Source: Hymenochaete sp. R1 (lineage: Eukaryota > Basidiomycota > Agaricomycetes > Hymenochaetales > Hymenochaetaceae). From it: a stretch of 64,000 nucleotides of DNA. The stretch covers positions 33,325-97,324 of the forward strand of contig JAFREE010000091.1 of the NCBI GenBank assembly GCA_019400425.1. Direction: 5' to 3'. A program made the translations under genes and the position numbers. This document shows, piece after piece, positions 23,132 through 36,610 of this stretch (positions are counted from its first letter, which is position 1; each line of letters opens with the position of its first letter). The notes beneath the pieces were generated by a model, which was given only the letters and a program-made list of their open reading frames with translations, ran no database searches and was not told where the DNA came from.

Positions 23132-23855
23132 AGGAAGGAGGGTCAACTATTCCTATACTTACGATATTCAAGTTGATGGTGTTGGGGTCGGGCGGAGAGG
23201 GGTTGAAGTTGAACGAATTCACGACGACAGACAATTACGGCTCGTATTTATCGACAAATGTGTCTCTCATGCATGTACACACGCATCACAACAAACCCCC
23301 TTAACCAAGCTTAAGACCTCCGAGAACTCAAAAGAACGAAAACAAAAATTGGAAAAGAAGAATGCATTGTGAATGAGTACGGAATCTGCGTGCGTGTATC
23401 ATGATGGGTCATTGGGTGCTGTACATGTGTGTTACGTGTACGTTTCAGAACCAGAGCCAGAGCCCGAACTTCCCCAAATCCAAACCCAAACCCAGACAAA
23501 CGACGCCCCCATTCTAACCTTTACCTTTACATCAATATTCACATCCACTGTCACCAAAAGAATAAAGAAGAGAAGCAGAGTAAAAGAGGGAAGTCAAGAA
23601 ACCAAAGAAGAGAGGAAAGAAAGAAAGAAAAGAAGACTGACTAAGGGGTGCGGTGCGGTGCGCAGGTACCAGGCTAAGGTAGGATTAAACACGATACATG
23701 AGTGTATTAAGGCGCAAAAAGACCTAGGGAAGAAAGCGCAATGGTGGGGAGGGAAGAAACGGAAATAAAATGAAGCAACGTGGACTTCGTCCGTGTATGA
23801 CTATGATTATGAGTGTATGGCCGTGCAACGCACACCTCTCCGAATTTTCTGTCAA

Positions 23856-23879
23856 CTGGCACTGGCACTGGCACTGGCA
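23856..23879. repeat. (CTGGCA)4 tandem repeat
   Basis: Four perfect CTGGCA hexamers in the convergent intergenic region between USE1 and CPS1. Confidence 0.8.
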
Positions 23880-24060
23880 ACCTGCTACTGCTTCGACGCT
23901 GCTACCTGAAGCGAAGCGAAGCGGAGTGGAGGGAGGGGCCAAAAGTCCGAGGAAAGAGAGCACGGAAACAGCGTTTGGGATTGCTTTGAAAGTGTCTGGT
24001 CTGGATGATAAGTGTGTTAAAGAAGAGAGACGGGGGAGGACGGGCGAAAGGGTCGTGGAA

Positions 24061-24107
24061 TGTACGAGGTACGGTGTACGATGTACGGTGTACGATGTAC
24101 GATGTAT
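24061..24107. repeat. Degenerate TGTACGRTG minisatellite
   Basis: About six imperfect 6-10 bp units built on GTACGATGTACGGT. Each unit contains the palindrome GTAC or ACGT, so the stretch could also fold on itself. Confidence 0.65.
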
Positions 24108-24303
24108 GCCATACCAATGAGCCAAACGCAAACACTAGAACGGACGCGAAGGACAGAGCGGATTATGCATCTAAAAAGATGAGGAGATGGGATTGAGATC
24201 GAGATCGAGTATCGGAAACTCAGAAAACCAACGCGCAAAATAGAACACTTAAAAAGAAAAGAACAGAAAAAAGCGGATTGGATTGGGAGGGCGGGTCGGG
24301 TAT

Positions 24304-24340
24304 GGACACGGACACGGACACATCGGAGTCGGAGTCGGAC
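24304..24340. repeat. (GGACAC)3 followed by (GGAGTC)3
   Basis: Two adjacent hexamer repeats, related by substitutions, followed by a GA dinucleotide run at about 24368-24380. Confidence 0.7.
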
Positions 24341-24431
24341 TAAAACCTATATAACCTATAGTAGTTAAGAGAGAGAGAGAAACCAGAAATGGGTCGAAAG
24401 GAGGGAGAAGTCGTCGTCATCGTCGTCGTCA

Positions 24432-26331
24432 TCATGCATAATGATGTGAAAATCCATTCGACGACGCGTTGGGCGAGTCGAATCGGTTCTTCGAGTCCGC
24501 GTTGAGCTTCTCGTCCGAAGGCGAGCGGGGCGAGTGTGAGTCCATTGCGGCGGTTGCGGCTGTCGGGTCGCCGACGCCTGTGCGGGTGCCCCAGCCAGTC
24601 TAGAAAAAAAGGGGGGGAAGGGATAATTTATGCTTAGCATCGAACACGAACACGAAGGAAGGAAGGGATTTGGATTTGGGAAACTTACTTCGTGTAGAGT
24701 GAGCAGGGCGTAAACTTTCATGATGGCGAAGTAATAGCCGAAGAGGATGAAGGCGGGGACGTAGACGATGTGTTTGGGTTGGTTCCAGAGATGCGGCATG
24801 AGTTTCAGTGTTCGGGTCGCTGAGAGCCAGGCGACGTAACATAGGATGACGTTCCTGTTGGTGCAATTGTACCATCAGTTCTGAGACAGGTTGAGGGGTA
24901 TCAAGGGTTATGAACATACCACCACGGTAAGTGGTACCCACCGTCGTCGACGGGTATGGTACTTTTGTAAACAACGATGGATACAAGGACGGGACCGACA
25001 AGTAGAGTGAACGGGTTGAAGATTTTGTCCAGCTGGAACATGATGTCAGCCCCAAACCGAGATGTAATCTCTCAGACAAACATACCATCGTGTAAGCAAC
25101 ATATGGATGTTGCGTCCAGATGTAACGCTCGGTGAACAGAGACCGGAAATCGCTCCGCCAAGTGTTCCTCGTCCACCGCAGCACCTGTTTCAGGAACCTC
25201 CAATTCGGCTTCATCGTACTCAAGATCTCCGCCTCCTTGCAGCACTGAATGTACGTCGTCCACCCATGGCTGACCATCCACCGCGTCAAGAACTTATCGT
25301 CGCCCGAGTTGAGCTGATACCGGTCCAACCAGAAATCGTGCGTGAAGCCGTGTAAGAACTCGGGGTCTTTGAGGATGATCGTCCGGTACGCCGCCGTGCG
25401 ACCCGAGAGACAGCAAACGCCACCGTCGATGTGTGTCGACGACGAGATCTCGATGTTCCGGATCGTCAACCGAAACGCCGCCAGGACCTCCCATACCGTC
25501 ATCTTCTCCCCACACGCCTGAACACGTTGACTCGTCCCGACCCCGCCCACCTTCTGGTCTTCGAAACACGCAAGGACATACGGGAGCAGCGTCGGCGGCC
25601 ATATCGCGTCGTCGTCGGCGAAGACGATGATGTCGGTGGTGGTGTTCTTGATTCCATGGCTCATCTGCAGCCGCTTGTTCGCGTAAGGGACGGTGAGGAC
25701 ACGAATACGCTCCGGGTCGACGGAGTCGGCGAGTTCCTGAAGCGGGCCGCGCATTTTCTCCTCGGTGATGATGAGGATTTCCTTGGGCTTGCCGATAAGC
25801 CAGGAATGGGCAGCTTCCTTGAATTCTTCGCCGGCGTCGATGGTGGGGACGATGATGGTGACATCTTCCGGGGCGACGTAAGTTGGGTTCTCCGGGAGCG
25901 GGACGGGACGGTACGCGAGAGAGGCAAATATACGAAGGAAGTACCAGAGGTAACGATAGAAGCTGGAATGAGGGGAGGTTGTCAGCAACAAGACTCTGTA
26001 TCAATATTATCCTCGAAAGTAAAGCGATACGGCGGGGAACATGCTGTTGCAAGCAACGAGGGAAGCTGCAGTTTGCCGCCTCGAAGGCGGGGAGTAGAAA
26101 GGAAAGCAATTTCAAAGAAACGACAATGTGATACCCGCGCTTCTATCTCCCAAGTTGACCGAATTTGAAAAAAAGGTAGAAAGCCAAGCCAAACGTACCC
26201 GATGACCCCGAAGGGAATGACTGTAACACCCAAGCGCAAAACATGAGCATTCTTCGCCCAGAAAGTTTGCAAGGAAAGAAAAGAAAAGGAGACGCACAGA
26301 CGAGGAACTTGTCGGAAGTCAAGTACAACAT
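24432..26331 (-). CDS. CPS1: Cps1-like family 2 glycosyltransferase (hyaluronan-synthase-type polysaccharide synthase)
   Basis: Six exons: 26302-26331, 26199-26251, 25086-25962, 24920-25032, 24689-24854, 24432-24599, giving 468 aa. After an N-terminal membrane segment (VIPFGVIGFYRYLWYFLRIF, residues 21-40) comes the GT2 catalytic domain: VTIIVPTIDAGEEFKEAAHS, the DxD site FADDDAIWPP (D144-D146), INGG-like HIDGGVCCLSGRTAAYR, GDDKFLTRW, and LRWTRNTWRSD corresponding to the (Q/R)xxRW signature. The C-terminus has membrane segments (FNPFTLLVGPVLVSIVVY, NVILCYVAWLSATRTLKL, PAFILFGYYFAIMKVYALLT) and a short Ser-rich tail. These match the basidiomycete Cps1 family; in Cryptococcus that protein is needed for a capsule-associated polysaccharide. 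Substrate here is unknown. The 5' end is less certain: the 30-nt first exon rests on a GTCTGT donor. Intron 2 is 236 nt, much longer than the others. A TATA-like site lies at 26386-26393. Confidence 0.88.
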
Positions 26332-27017
26332 GCGAGAGGAGATAGTCGCACGTTAACCCAGTGCGAAGGGCGAGCGAGGTTGAAGCTATATAGGTTGGCC
26401 GGAGTGAGGGAGTGTGTGTTGAGTGCGGTAGGTGGTGTGCTAGGAGGATGTGTGAAAGAGCGACGGGGGTGCTACGCCTGATGGCGGTATGCGGAGACGA
26501 GGAAGGGGGTGGGGGATGGATGAGCGGAGGAGAGAAAGAGGTGGATGGAGGGAGGGAGAGAGAGGAGAGACCCGGAGTTATGGGCTAAAGGTGCAAGTTT
26601 GAGGCTGGCTTGGGATCCAGCTCTAAGCCTCTAACTCTCTTGGCCCAGGTTCTTTCTCAACTGCGGCCCGCGTCAGCCTCCGTTCCGTCCTTCTATTCTT
26701 TACGCTACAACTCTGGACTAGTACTGCGTCGACGACTCGTTTGGTCGTTGTAAGGAGAGAGGGAGAGTACAAGGACGACAGCCACGATGGGTCGTCGTGC
26801 ATTTCATGTGTTCTCACAAACTTCACAGAAAAGCTCTTGCAATCATCAAATTTCATATCACGACAACGGTGACATCACCCCCTTTTGCTCTCCTCAACAT
26901 CTCGCAATTTCTTTTTAATTCTCTACACGAGCATAATCGAGCACTATACACTGTTAAATAGCTAGATTGCGTTTTGTGTCTGTTTTATGCCATAGCTAAG
27001 CTGAATAGCTTAACAAT
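26332..27017. other. Intergenic: CPS1 promoter and 3' flank of KRS1
   Basis: 686 bp. It includes a TATA-like site at 26386-26393, a long purine-rich tract (GGAGGAGAGAAAGAGG..., about 26521-26571) on the plus strand, and the 3' flank of the lysyl-tRNA synthetase gene. No coding region is supported; the 77-codon minus frame 26623-26856 has no features. Confidence 0.5.
26386..26393 (-). promoter_or_regulatory. TATA-like CTATATAG upstream of CPS1
   Basis: The palindrome CTATATAG lies about 55 nt upstream of the proposed CPS1 ATG at 26331 on the minus strand, a plausible core-promoter position. Confidence 0.4.
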
Positions 27018-29293
<2,276 letters not shown>

Positions 29294-29686
29294 TTTTCTG
29301 AAAGAGTAGCGCAAAGGGGTCGGACGAGCAAAGGTGTGGAGGATATGGAACGGACGAAGATTGCGGGATAGGGATAGGGATAGGGCTGATCTCAGCATCT
29401 GCTGCCCCCTTCTCCTTCTGGATCCAGTAACTAGAGACCAGCACACGCGCACGAAACCCAGTTTGCAGACAGCTCACCAAATATAGCAAGTAACTCTCAC
29501 GACCATCACTTCTCCGGCTACCCCTTCCCTTCTTCTATCCCTGTCTCTCTGACTCTGGAACCCTACCTAACCCTCCTCCTAACACGCGCCTCCTTCCCCC
29601 TTCCCCCTTCCCCCTTTCTTCCCGACTTTCTCTTTCTCTTCTCCTTTCTCATTGCTTTGTTCTTGTCCTTTAGATAGACAGACACG
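29294..29686. promoter_or_regulatory. Divergent promoter KRS1 / RBR ligase
   Basis: 393 bp between divergent start codons. It contains a four-run G-quadruplex motif on the plus strand at 29365-29385 and a polypyrimidine leader (three C5 runs, 29596-29623) before the RBR ATG. No other gene is seen. Confidence 0.5.
29365..29385 (+). promoter_or_regulatory. G-quadruplex motif, four GGG runs spaced by ATA
   Basis: Four GGG runs separated each time by ATA, so it satisfies the G3N1-7 x4 rule exactly, 72-92 bp upstream of the KRS1 ATG. On the KRS1 sense strand it reads as CCCTAT repeats. It could equally be a hexamer microsatellite without function. Confidence 0.45.
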
Positions 29687-31727
29687 ATGTCCTCAGACTA
29701 CGATTACTCAGACGATGATCAAGAGTTCTACGACGATATGGACATGGATGACAATGACGATGTTATGGATGACGACGATGAAGGTGCGTCTATCCTCCAA
29801 TCGCATGCCCAGTGGCCGTCACCTGAATATCCTAGATTCTGGCATCTCAGAGGGTGAAATGGACATGGATCTCCCCAAAGAGTCCAACGCTTCAGCATCC
29901 AAGCGCAAGGCATACGAGGTCGACTTCGATACTTTGCCCCAAGACGTTGTCGAATCTCTTATCCGCAAAGATATCGAACACATCTCTAGCATATTCGGTA
30001 TTTCGGTCAGTATGTGGCTCGTGAATGGATGGATTGTGTTACTGACCGCGTGTGGCCACGTTTAGAATGACAACGCCTCCCTCTTGCTCCGTCACATGGA
30101 CTGGAACAAAGAGAAGCTCATCGAGAAGTACATGGACACCCCTACTGAGCTCGAAGTCAAAGCGGGCGTCACTTTAGCTCCTCCACAGCCCGCGGCCTCT
30201 TCATCGCGGCCTTCAGGCTCCCGAACCAAGTCTATTGTTTCAGCTGTGGCGAACAAGCGGACGACACGCCGTTCTGTAGCTGAGTCAGCCACGCGCGCAA
30301 AGGTTGCCGAACCCGAGCCTCAACCCTCCGTCTGCCAAATTTGCTTCGACGACGAGCAAACGGACATGAAAGCATTTACGTGTGGTCACAACTACTGCTC
30401 GGAATGTTGGTCGACGTACATCCGAGGGAAGATTCGAGGAGAGGGAGAGATCAGTATCGGATGCATGTCACCCGAGTGCACGTTGGTTGCTCCAGACTCT
30501 TTCATCAAGTCTGTGGTTGGAGAAGACATAGAGACTGCCGTCAGGTTCCAGGAGCTGATCGTCCGTCACTTTGTCGGTTACAACAAGAATTACAAATTCT
30601 GCCCGCATCCGGGTTGCACGTACACCGTCTCCTGTCCTTCAGCCGCGACCAAATCGGCGCTTGCTACCGTCGTCCCCACAGTACACTGTGGCGCATCGGA
30701 TGACCACATATTTTGCTTTGGTTGCCAGATCGATGGTGACCACCGACCGGTCATATGCGGTGTGGCGAAACTCTGGCTTAAGAAATGTCAGGATGACAGT
30801 GAGACAGCCAACTGGATCAAGAGTAATACGAAAGAGTGCAGTCAATGCCAGAGTACGATTGAGAAGAACGGAGGATGCAAGTAAGTCGGGCCTTGTTTCT
30901 GTAGCAGAGCGTGTGTCTAACGATAGCATATAGTCACATGGTCTGCAAGAAGTGCAAGTACAACTTCTGCTGGGTGTGCATGGGTCCTTGGACAGAACAT
31001 GGCACATCCTGGTATAACTGTAATCGCTACGACGAGGCATCCGGAGTCGAAGCCCGCGATGCGCAAGCGAAAAGCCGTGCCTCCTTGGAACGTTATCTTC
31101 ATGTAAGTGTTTCCGGTTTGTCGATCTCAGTGCTCCGTTTTGATTTGTCGCTTCTTGTTCAGTACTACAATCGCTGGGCCAACCACGAACAATCGGCTAA
31201 GCTGTCCGTCGATCTGTACGCAAAGACGGAGAAGAAGATGGAGGAGATGCAGATCACGTCGAACTTGACTTGGATTGAGGTCCAATTTGCCAAGAAGGCT
31301 GTCGACGAGGTGTTCAAATGTCGCATGACGCTTAAGTGGACGTATGCTATGGCATACTACCTGGCGAAGGGCAACCAGAAAGAGTTATTTGAAGCCAACC
31401 AAAGGTCTGTCGAATCTTTTTGTCATGGTTCTGGCATTGACCCACCATATGATGTAGTGATCTAGAACGCGCCGTTGAAGATTTATCCGAACTGCTCGAA
31501 CAGCCAATCGAGCCCGAAAACATCGCATCGCTAAGACAAAAAGTCACTGATAAGAGTGTAGGTCAAATTCCTTATTGATTATAAGTAGACGTATTCAAAA
31601 GTTATTTCCTCAGGTCTATGTTCTCAAGCGTAACGAGGTCCTCCTCAATGACACTGCCCAAGGATTCCAGGAAGGCAGATGGGAGTGGGATGCCAGTGTA
31701 GCAGGCTTTGACAGGAGTTTCATCTAA
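29687..31727 (+). CDS. HEL1: Ariadne-type RBR E3 ubiquitin ligase
   Basis: Seven exons: 29687-29783, 29836-30005, 30066-30880, 30934-31102, 31163-31404, 31458-31557, 31614-31727, giving 568 aa. It starts with an acidic stretch (MSSDYDYSDDDQEFYDD) and a UBA-like region (DNASLLLRHMDWNKEKLIEK). The RING1 is CQICFDDEQTDMKAFTCGHN...CSECW. The in-between-RING reads FCPHPGCTYTV...HCGASDDHIFCFGC. The Rcat (RING2) reads CSQCQSTIEKNGGCNHMVCK...FCWVC; the catalytic cysteine is the one in NGGCNHM, at residue 360, whose following Asn codon is split by an intron. The Ariadne domain follows (WYNCNRYDE, YYNRWANHEQSAKL, FEANQSDLERAVEDLSELLE), ending VLKRNEVLLNDTAQGFQEGR. Domain order and the Ariadne tail set it apart from parkin-type RBRs. 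It accepts ubiquitin from an E2 such as UbcH7-type enzymes before transfer to substrate. Confidence 0.95.
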
Positions 31728-32428
31728 GTGCAGTCGCGAAACACTCATCGGCGAGTGTAAAGAGTCAGTAGGAAATTGTCGTATTATTGTAGTCATAGCT
31801 GTCTATCCGCCCTTCCGTCCATCTATCTGTCTTAAATCATCATCCATTCCATTTCCACCATTTCCATTTCCATTCCCCAATTACCCTCTTTCCTGAACCC
31901 ATCATCGGTCATCGAACCCCATCTCATCGCTATCATTTCTTCTCTCTCTCTTTGCTGTTAGTTGCATTTCTGTCTCGTTCGGTTGGTCAATACATAAGGT
32001 ACGGTATAATCAATGGCTGTGTGTATGCTACATATCGAACCTCGGTTAAGTCATTGGCTGTCTAGCTTTTTAAGACTACTCAGTCGATTACAAGGTGGGT
32101 GGACAGTGCCGCACAGCCGTCGCGCGGGCAACTTTTCTTTCGTATCGTCGATCCACGCATACAGACACCGTTTCTTTCTTTCTCTCCTACCACCACCTCC
32201 GTCTCCATGCTCAATTATTGACAGATGCATTTGGAATTGCAGTGACCCAACGTATATTTCCCCACAGCCGCAACACCTGCAACTGTGTAGCTTAAGCGCA
32301 AAAAGAGGCACCCGCTGCTCCCGTTCTAGAACGTAGAAAGCACAGAAGTAATATTTCGCGCGCTGTCTTGACTCCAATATTATTCTTACTAAAACACCGA
32401 ATCTATAGCAATCGAAGGCTTAGCAAAC
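31728..32428. promoter_or_regulatory. Upstream region of the FGAM synthase gene
   Basis: 701 bp between tandem plus-strand genes. It has T/C-rich tracts (about 31830-31960) and a TGACTC at 32369-32374, about 55 bp before the ATG. TGACTC is the yeast Bas1/Gcn4 core found at purine genes; a link here is only suggestive. No gene is seen. Confidence 0.35.
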
Positions 32429-35400
32429 ATGCTCATCATCCCTGGCTGCTCCGCCCTCTCCGACAGCAAACGCAATGCCACCCTATCTTCTATCCAACTC
32501 GTCTGGCCTTCAGTCATCTCCATCGATGCCGTCTTCATACACCTTGTCCATTGCACCTCTCCTGAGTCCGAGCTTCTCCTAAGTGGAAATAAAGGCGAGA
32601 AAAGAGACCGGGCCGTCTTGGAAGCGTTGTTGGAGTATGGAGACGACCTCGCGTACGCTAAAACGAGAGAGGCGTTGAACGGGGTGTTGAAAGGAGGGAG
32701 GAGTTCAAAGCTGGTGTACGTGGTCCCTAGGCCTGGATCAATTTCACCTTGGAGCAGCAAGGCAACTGATATCGCGAGGATATGTAATCTCGGGGGGCTA
32801 TTGCAGAGGATAGAACGCGGTGTAGTCTTCTGCCTCGAGAACACCGAGGATAAACCAATAACGGACGACAACCTCCAGTCAATCAAGCCTTTCATACATG
32901 ATCGGATGACACAGGTCGTTCAGCTTGCTCCTCCAGAGGAGTCTGCGATCTTTAGACACGATTCCCAACGACTGCTGAGGAAAATTGATTTGCAAAGCGA
33001 TGGTGAGCATGCTCGGGCACGGTTGGAGGATGCGAACCGTGAGCTCGGCCTGGCACTCGCGAAGGATGAGATGGAGTACCTTGTTGATGCATATGTCTCT
33101 GGCGAACACGCCATGGGACGAAACCCAACGGACGCCGAGCTCTTCATGTTCGCGCAAGTCAATTCAGAACATTGTCGACACAAGATATTCAACGCGGCGT
33201 GGACCATTGACGGGCATGCAAAGGATCTCTCGCTCTTCCAGATGATCCGTAATACGGAAAGGGTGAGCGGAAAGGGGACAATCTCTGCGTATTCGGACAA
33301 CGCGGCGGTGTTTGAGGGGTATGAGGCGAAGAGGTTTAGTGCGAGGAGTGGGGGTGTGTATGTGGGCACGGAGGAGCCTATGCCGATTCTTATCAAGGTC
33401 GAGACGCATAATCACCCTACGGCGGTATCACCCTATCCTGGCGCTGCAACGGGCTCTGGCGGGGAGATTCGAGACGAAGGGGCAGTTGGACAAGGGTCGA
33501 AGCCCAAGGCGGGTCTTGCTGGCTTTACGGTATCGAACTTACTCATACCTGGCTATGAACAACCTTGGGAAACAGACTTTGGTATCCCGAGCCACATCGC
33601 CTCTGCGCTTGATATAATGCTAGAAGCACCGCTTGGCGCAAGTGCATTCAACAACGAGTTTGGAAGACCGGCATTGACGGGATATTTCCGGACTTTTGCG
33701 GAGGAGGTGCCTTCGTCCACCACGCCTGGCGAGAAGGAGATCAGAGGGTACCATAAACCAATCATGATCGCTGGTGGGTTGGGTCATGCACGGCCTGCGT
33801 TTGTGAAAAAGACGAAGATCGACTCGGGGGCACGAATAGCTGTTCTGGGCGGACCAGGGATGCTGATAGGTCTGGGAGGCGGTGCTGCATCGAGTCAAAC
33901 GTCCGGAGCGAGCTCAGCAGACTTGGATTTCGCGTCGGTCCAGAGGGACAACGCAGAGATGCAGCGTCGATGCCAGCAGGTTATTGACTCGTGCGTTGAT
34001 TTGGAAGGCGGGAACCCAATTCAGTCGATACACGACGTGGGAGCCGGTGGACTATCAAATGCGCTCCCGGAGCTGGTGCATGACTCCGACCTCGGAGCCA
34101 CGTTCGAAATTCGCGATGTGCTAGTAGCAGACTCGTCAATGTCTCCTATGGAAATATGGTGCAACGAATCTCAAGAGCGTTATGTTCTTGCTATTTCGCC
34201 ATCACAGACGAAACAATTCGAAGCGATCTGCACAAGGGAGCGTTGTCCCTTCTCCTTCGTAGGCGTCGCGACCGAAGTACAAGACCTTATCGTCACTGAC
34301 AGAAATACTGGAGACGATGTTATTCGACTCAAGATGTCAACGCTCTTTGGCAAACCACCGCGCATGTCCCGAAGTGATCAATTACCTTCGATAGCTACAG
34401 AGCTATTTGACGTTTCTCTGGAAACATACCTTCCAGACATCAATCAACTGTCCTCGCGTCTGGCTGTGGCTGTCGAGAGGGTGTTACGGCTTCCAACCGT
34501 CGCATCCAAGTCATTTTTGGTGACCATCGGCGACCGAAGTATAACTGGACTTGTCTCGCGCGACCAAATGATCGGGCCATGGCAAGTCCCAGTAGCAGAC
34601 GTCGCTGTCACTCGGACAACGTACGGGTTTGATATCACCACAGGTGAGGCGATGGCAATGGGCGAGCGCCCACCAGTTGCGTTGCTCGATGCAGCTGCGG
34701 CTGCGAAGTTGGCTGTGGCGGAATCCCTTACGAATCTCATTGCGGCACCGATTGAAGATCTGTCCAAGGTTAAGCTGAGCGCTAACTGGATGTGTCCTGC
34801 ATCTAAACCTGCGGAAGGGACACGGTTGTACCAGGCTGTCCATGCAATTGGGATGGAACTTTGTCCAGCGCTGGGTATTGGTATTCCTGTTGGGAAAGAT
34901 TCGATGTCCATGTCGATGAAATGGAAGGAAGGGGAGGTACAAAAGGAAGTTAGTGGTCCGTTATCTTTGAACATCACTGCTTTCGCGCCTGTGAAGGGGA
35001 GCGATCAAGTCTGGACATCGCAGCTTAGAACAGACCTGGACGAGGAGACTGTTTTAGTACTTATCGACATCAGTAGTGGAAAGACGCGTTTGGGAGGCTC
35101 AGCGATAGCGCAGGTATTTAAGCAGCTGGGATCAGAGGCACCAAATGTCGACAATGCCAGTACATTGAAGTCATTTATTGCAGGCTGTCAAAAACTTCGA
35201 AGAGAGCATCCCTCAGTCATTCTTGCCTATCATGACCGCTCAGATGGTGGATTGTATACCACAGTCGCCGAGATGTGTTTTGCTGGTAGAGCTGGAGTCG
35301 AAATCTTCTTGGACTCACTCCCTGGGCATGAACATCCAGTAGCAGCACTTTTCAACGAGGAGGTTGGTGCCGTCATACAAATACGACGCTCTGACATCCA

Positions 35401-36496
35401 GAATGTTCATTCCGCGTTCTCGCACTCTGGGTTCCCTGCTGCATCACTTCATGTCATCGGGATTGTGAAGGAGAAAGGAGTCGAATCAATCTCAATTGTC
35501 AAAGACTCGGAACCCTTATATGTCAATACAAGAAAAGAGCTCCAACGTATCTGGGCGGAGACTTCGTATCAAATGCAACGCATCCGCGATGAACCAAAGG
35601 GAGCTGAAGAAGAGTTCGGACTGATCAGCGACTTTGATCATCGCGGTATCTTCTATGATTTGAAGTTCAAGCCCGAAATCAACCGACCTCCATCAACTCG
35701 CCCAAAGGTAGCGATTCTACGAGAGCAAGGCGTCAACGGTCAGGTCGAAATGGCATGGGCTTTTTCGGAAGCAGGGTTCACCGCCATCGACGTCCACATG
35801 TCAGATATCATCAGCGGTTCCGTCAGTCTCGACGATTTCCGAGGGCTCGCCGCGTGCGGTGGTTTCTCGTTTGGCGACGTTCTAGGAGCAGGCAAAGGAT
35901 GGGCGAACTCTGTCCTTCTCAACGAAAAAGCCCAAAAGGAATTCTACAACTTCTTTAAGCGTGAGGATGTCTTTGGACTGGCCGTATGCAATGGGTGTCA
36001 GTTCTTCAGCCATTTGCGTCTGGTCATCCCTGGTGCCGAGCTCTGGCCGGATTTCAAGCCGAACAAAAGCGATCGTTTCGAGGGACGAACGTCAATGGTA
36101 GAGATTGTCGATAATGAGACAACTGCATCTTCGGTCTTCCTTCGAGGTATGGGTGGATCGAGGCTTCCGGTCGCCGTTGCGCATGGTGAAGGGCGGGTTT
36201 CGTTCGTCAACGATCATCACCAGCAGAACCTCGAAGATAAGGGCTTAGTGAGCGTACGCTATATTGACTCGAGAGGCCAGGCAACAGAACTGTATCCACT
36301 GAATCCAAATGGGAGTCCAGCGGGGATTACAGGCGTTCATACGACGAATGGGAGGTTCTTGGCGCTGATGCCGCACCCTGAGCGTGTATGTGCAATGCAG
36401 AGTAATAGTTGGTATCCGGAGAGCATAGCAAATGAGTGGAAAGGTACCGGGCCATGGTTCAGAATGTTTCAGAACGCAAGGCAGTGGTGTGGTTGA
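32429..36496 (+). CDS. ADE6: Phosphoribosylformylglycinamidine synthase (FGAM synthase), de novo purine synthesis
   Basis: A single uninterrupted reading frame of 1355 codons, the usual length of the large single-chain PurL. The N-terminal PurS-like part ([20 protein letters not shown]...) is followed by the linker ([20 protein letters not shown], about 233-252) and the first AIR-synthase-type ATP domain ([20 protein letters not shown], residues 327-346; GGEIRDEG). The second half carries [14 protein letters not shown] and [20 protein letters not shown]. The glutaminase domain occupies about residues 1085-1355: [19 protein letters not shown], the nucleophile cysteine in [14 protein letters not shown], and the His/Glu pair in LMPHPERV. 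It converts FGAR, ATP and glutamine to FGAM. It is unusual here as a 4-kb gene without an intron while its neighbours have 5-16 exons. The stop lies 114 bp from the converging WSS1 stop. Confidence 0.97.
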   Translation: MLIIPGCSALSDSKRNATLSSIQLVWPSVISIDAVFIHLVHCTSPESELLLSGNKGEKRDRAVLEALLEYGDDLAYAKTREALNGVLKGGRSSKLVYVVPRPGSISPWSSKATDIARICNLGGLLQRIERGVVFCLENTEDKPITDDNLQSIKPFIHDRMTQVVQLAPPEESAIFRHDSQRLLRKIDLQSDGEHARARLEDANRELGLALAKDEMEYLVDAYVSGEHAMGRNPTDAELFMFAQVNSEHCRHKIFNAAWTIDGHAKDLSLFQMIRNTERVSGKGTISAYSDNAAVFEGYEAKRFSARSGGVYVGTEEPMPILIKVETHNHPTAVSPYPGAATGSGGEIRDEGAVGQGSKPKAGLAGFTVSNLLIPGYEQPWETDFGIPSHIASALDIMLEAPLGASAFNNEFGRPALTGYFRTFAEEVPSSTTPGEKEIRGYHKPIMIAGGLGHARPAFVKKTKIDSGARIAVLGGPGMLIGLGGGAASSQTSGASSADLDFASVQRDNAEMQRRCQQVIDSCVDLEGGNPIQSIHDVGAGGLSNALPELVHDSDLGATFEIRDVLVADSSMSPMEIWCNESQERYVLAISPSQTKQFEAICTRERCPFSFVGVATEVQDLIVTDRNTGDDVIRLKMSTLFGKPPRMSRSDQLPSIATELFDVSLETYLPDINQLSSRLAVAVERVLRLPTVASKSFLVTIGDRSITGLVSRDQMIGPWQVPVADVAVTRTTYGFDITTGEAMAMGERPPVALLDAAAAAKLAVAESLTNLIAAPIEDLSKVKLSANWMCPASKPAEGTRLYQAVHAIGMELCPALGIGIPVGKDSMSMSMKWKEGEVQKEVSGPLSLNITAFAPVKGSDQVWTSQLRTDLDEETVLVLIDISSGKTRLGGSAIAQVFKQLGSEAPNVDNASTLKSFIAGCQKLRREHPSVILAYHDRSDGGLYTTVAEMCFAGRAGVEIFLDSLPGHEHPVAALFNEEVGAVIQIRRSDIQNVHSAFSHSGFPAASLHVIGIVKEKGVESISIVKDSEPLYVNTRKELQRIWAETSYQMQRIRDEPKGAEEEFGLISDFDHRGIFYDLKFKPEINRPPSTRPKVAILREQGVNGQVEMAWAFSEAGFTAIDVHMSDIISGSVSLDDFRGLAACGGFSFGDVLGAGKGWANSVLLNEKAQKEFYNFFKREDVFGLAVCNGCQFFSHLRLVIPGAELWPDFKPNKSDRFEGRTSMVEIVDNETTASSVFLRGMGGSRLPVAVAHGEGRVSFVNDHHQQNLEDKGLVSVRYIDSRGQATELYPLNPNGSPAGITGVHTTNGRFLALMPHPERVCAMQSNSWYPESIANEWKGTGPWFRMFQNARQWCG

Positions 36497-36610
36497 TAGA
36501 ACGGCAGTTACTGTTACTTCGACCTTGCAAAAACAAATTTATATCATTATTTTATTGTATATATCTCTCAAACGATGTGCTGCTCACCATTCGAAAGCGA
36601 GCCCTCTTTA

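Larger units (their letters stand above)
23132..24431. other. Convergent intergenic region rich in short tandem repeats
   Basis: 1.3 kb between the stop codons of USE1 and CPS1. Apart from 3' UTRs it holds many simple repeats (listed separately) and no frame that I would call a gene. Open frames such as 23373-23768 and 23724-24131 are made of repeat translations (for example EPEPEPEL) and lie in conflicting frames. Confidence 0.6.

Noticed and set aside
23373..24131. Open frames of 116-135 codons in the repeat-rich intergenic region
   Set aside because: Products are translations of simple repeats (EPEPEPEL, WHWHWHW) and occur in conflicting frames on both strands.
26623..26856. 77-codon minus frame between CPS1 and KRS1
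   Set aside because: No features, short, and in the purine-rich promoter flank.
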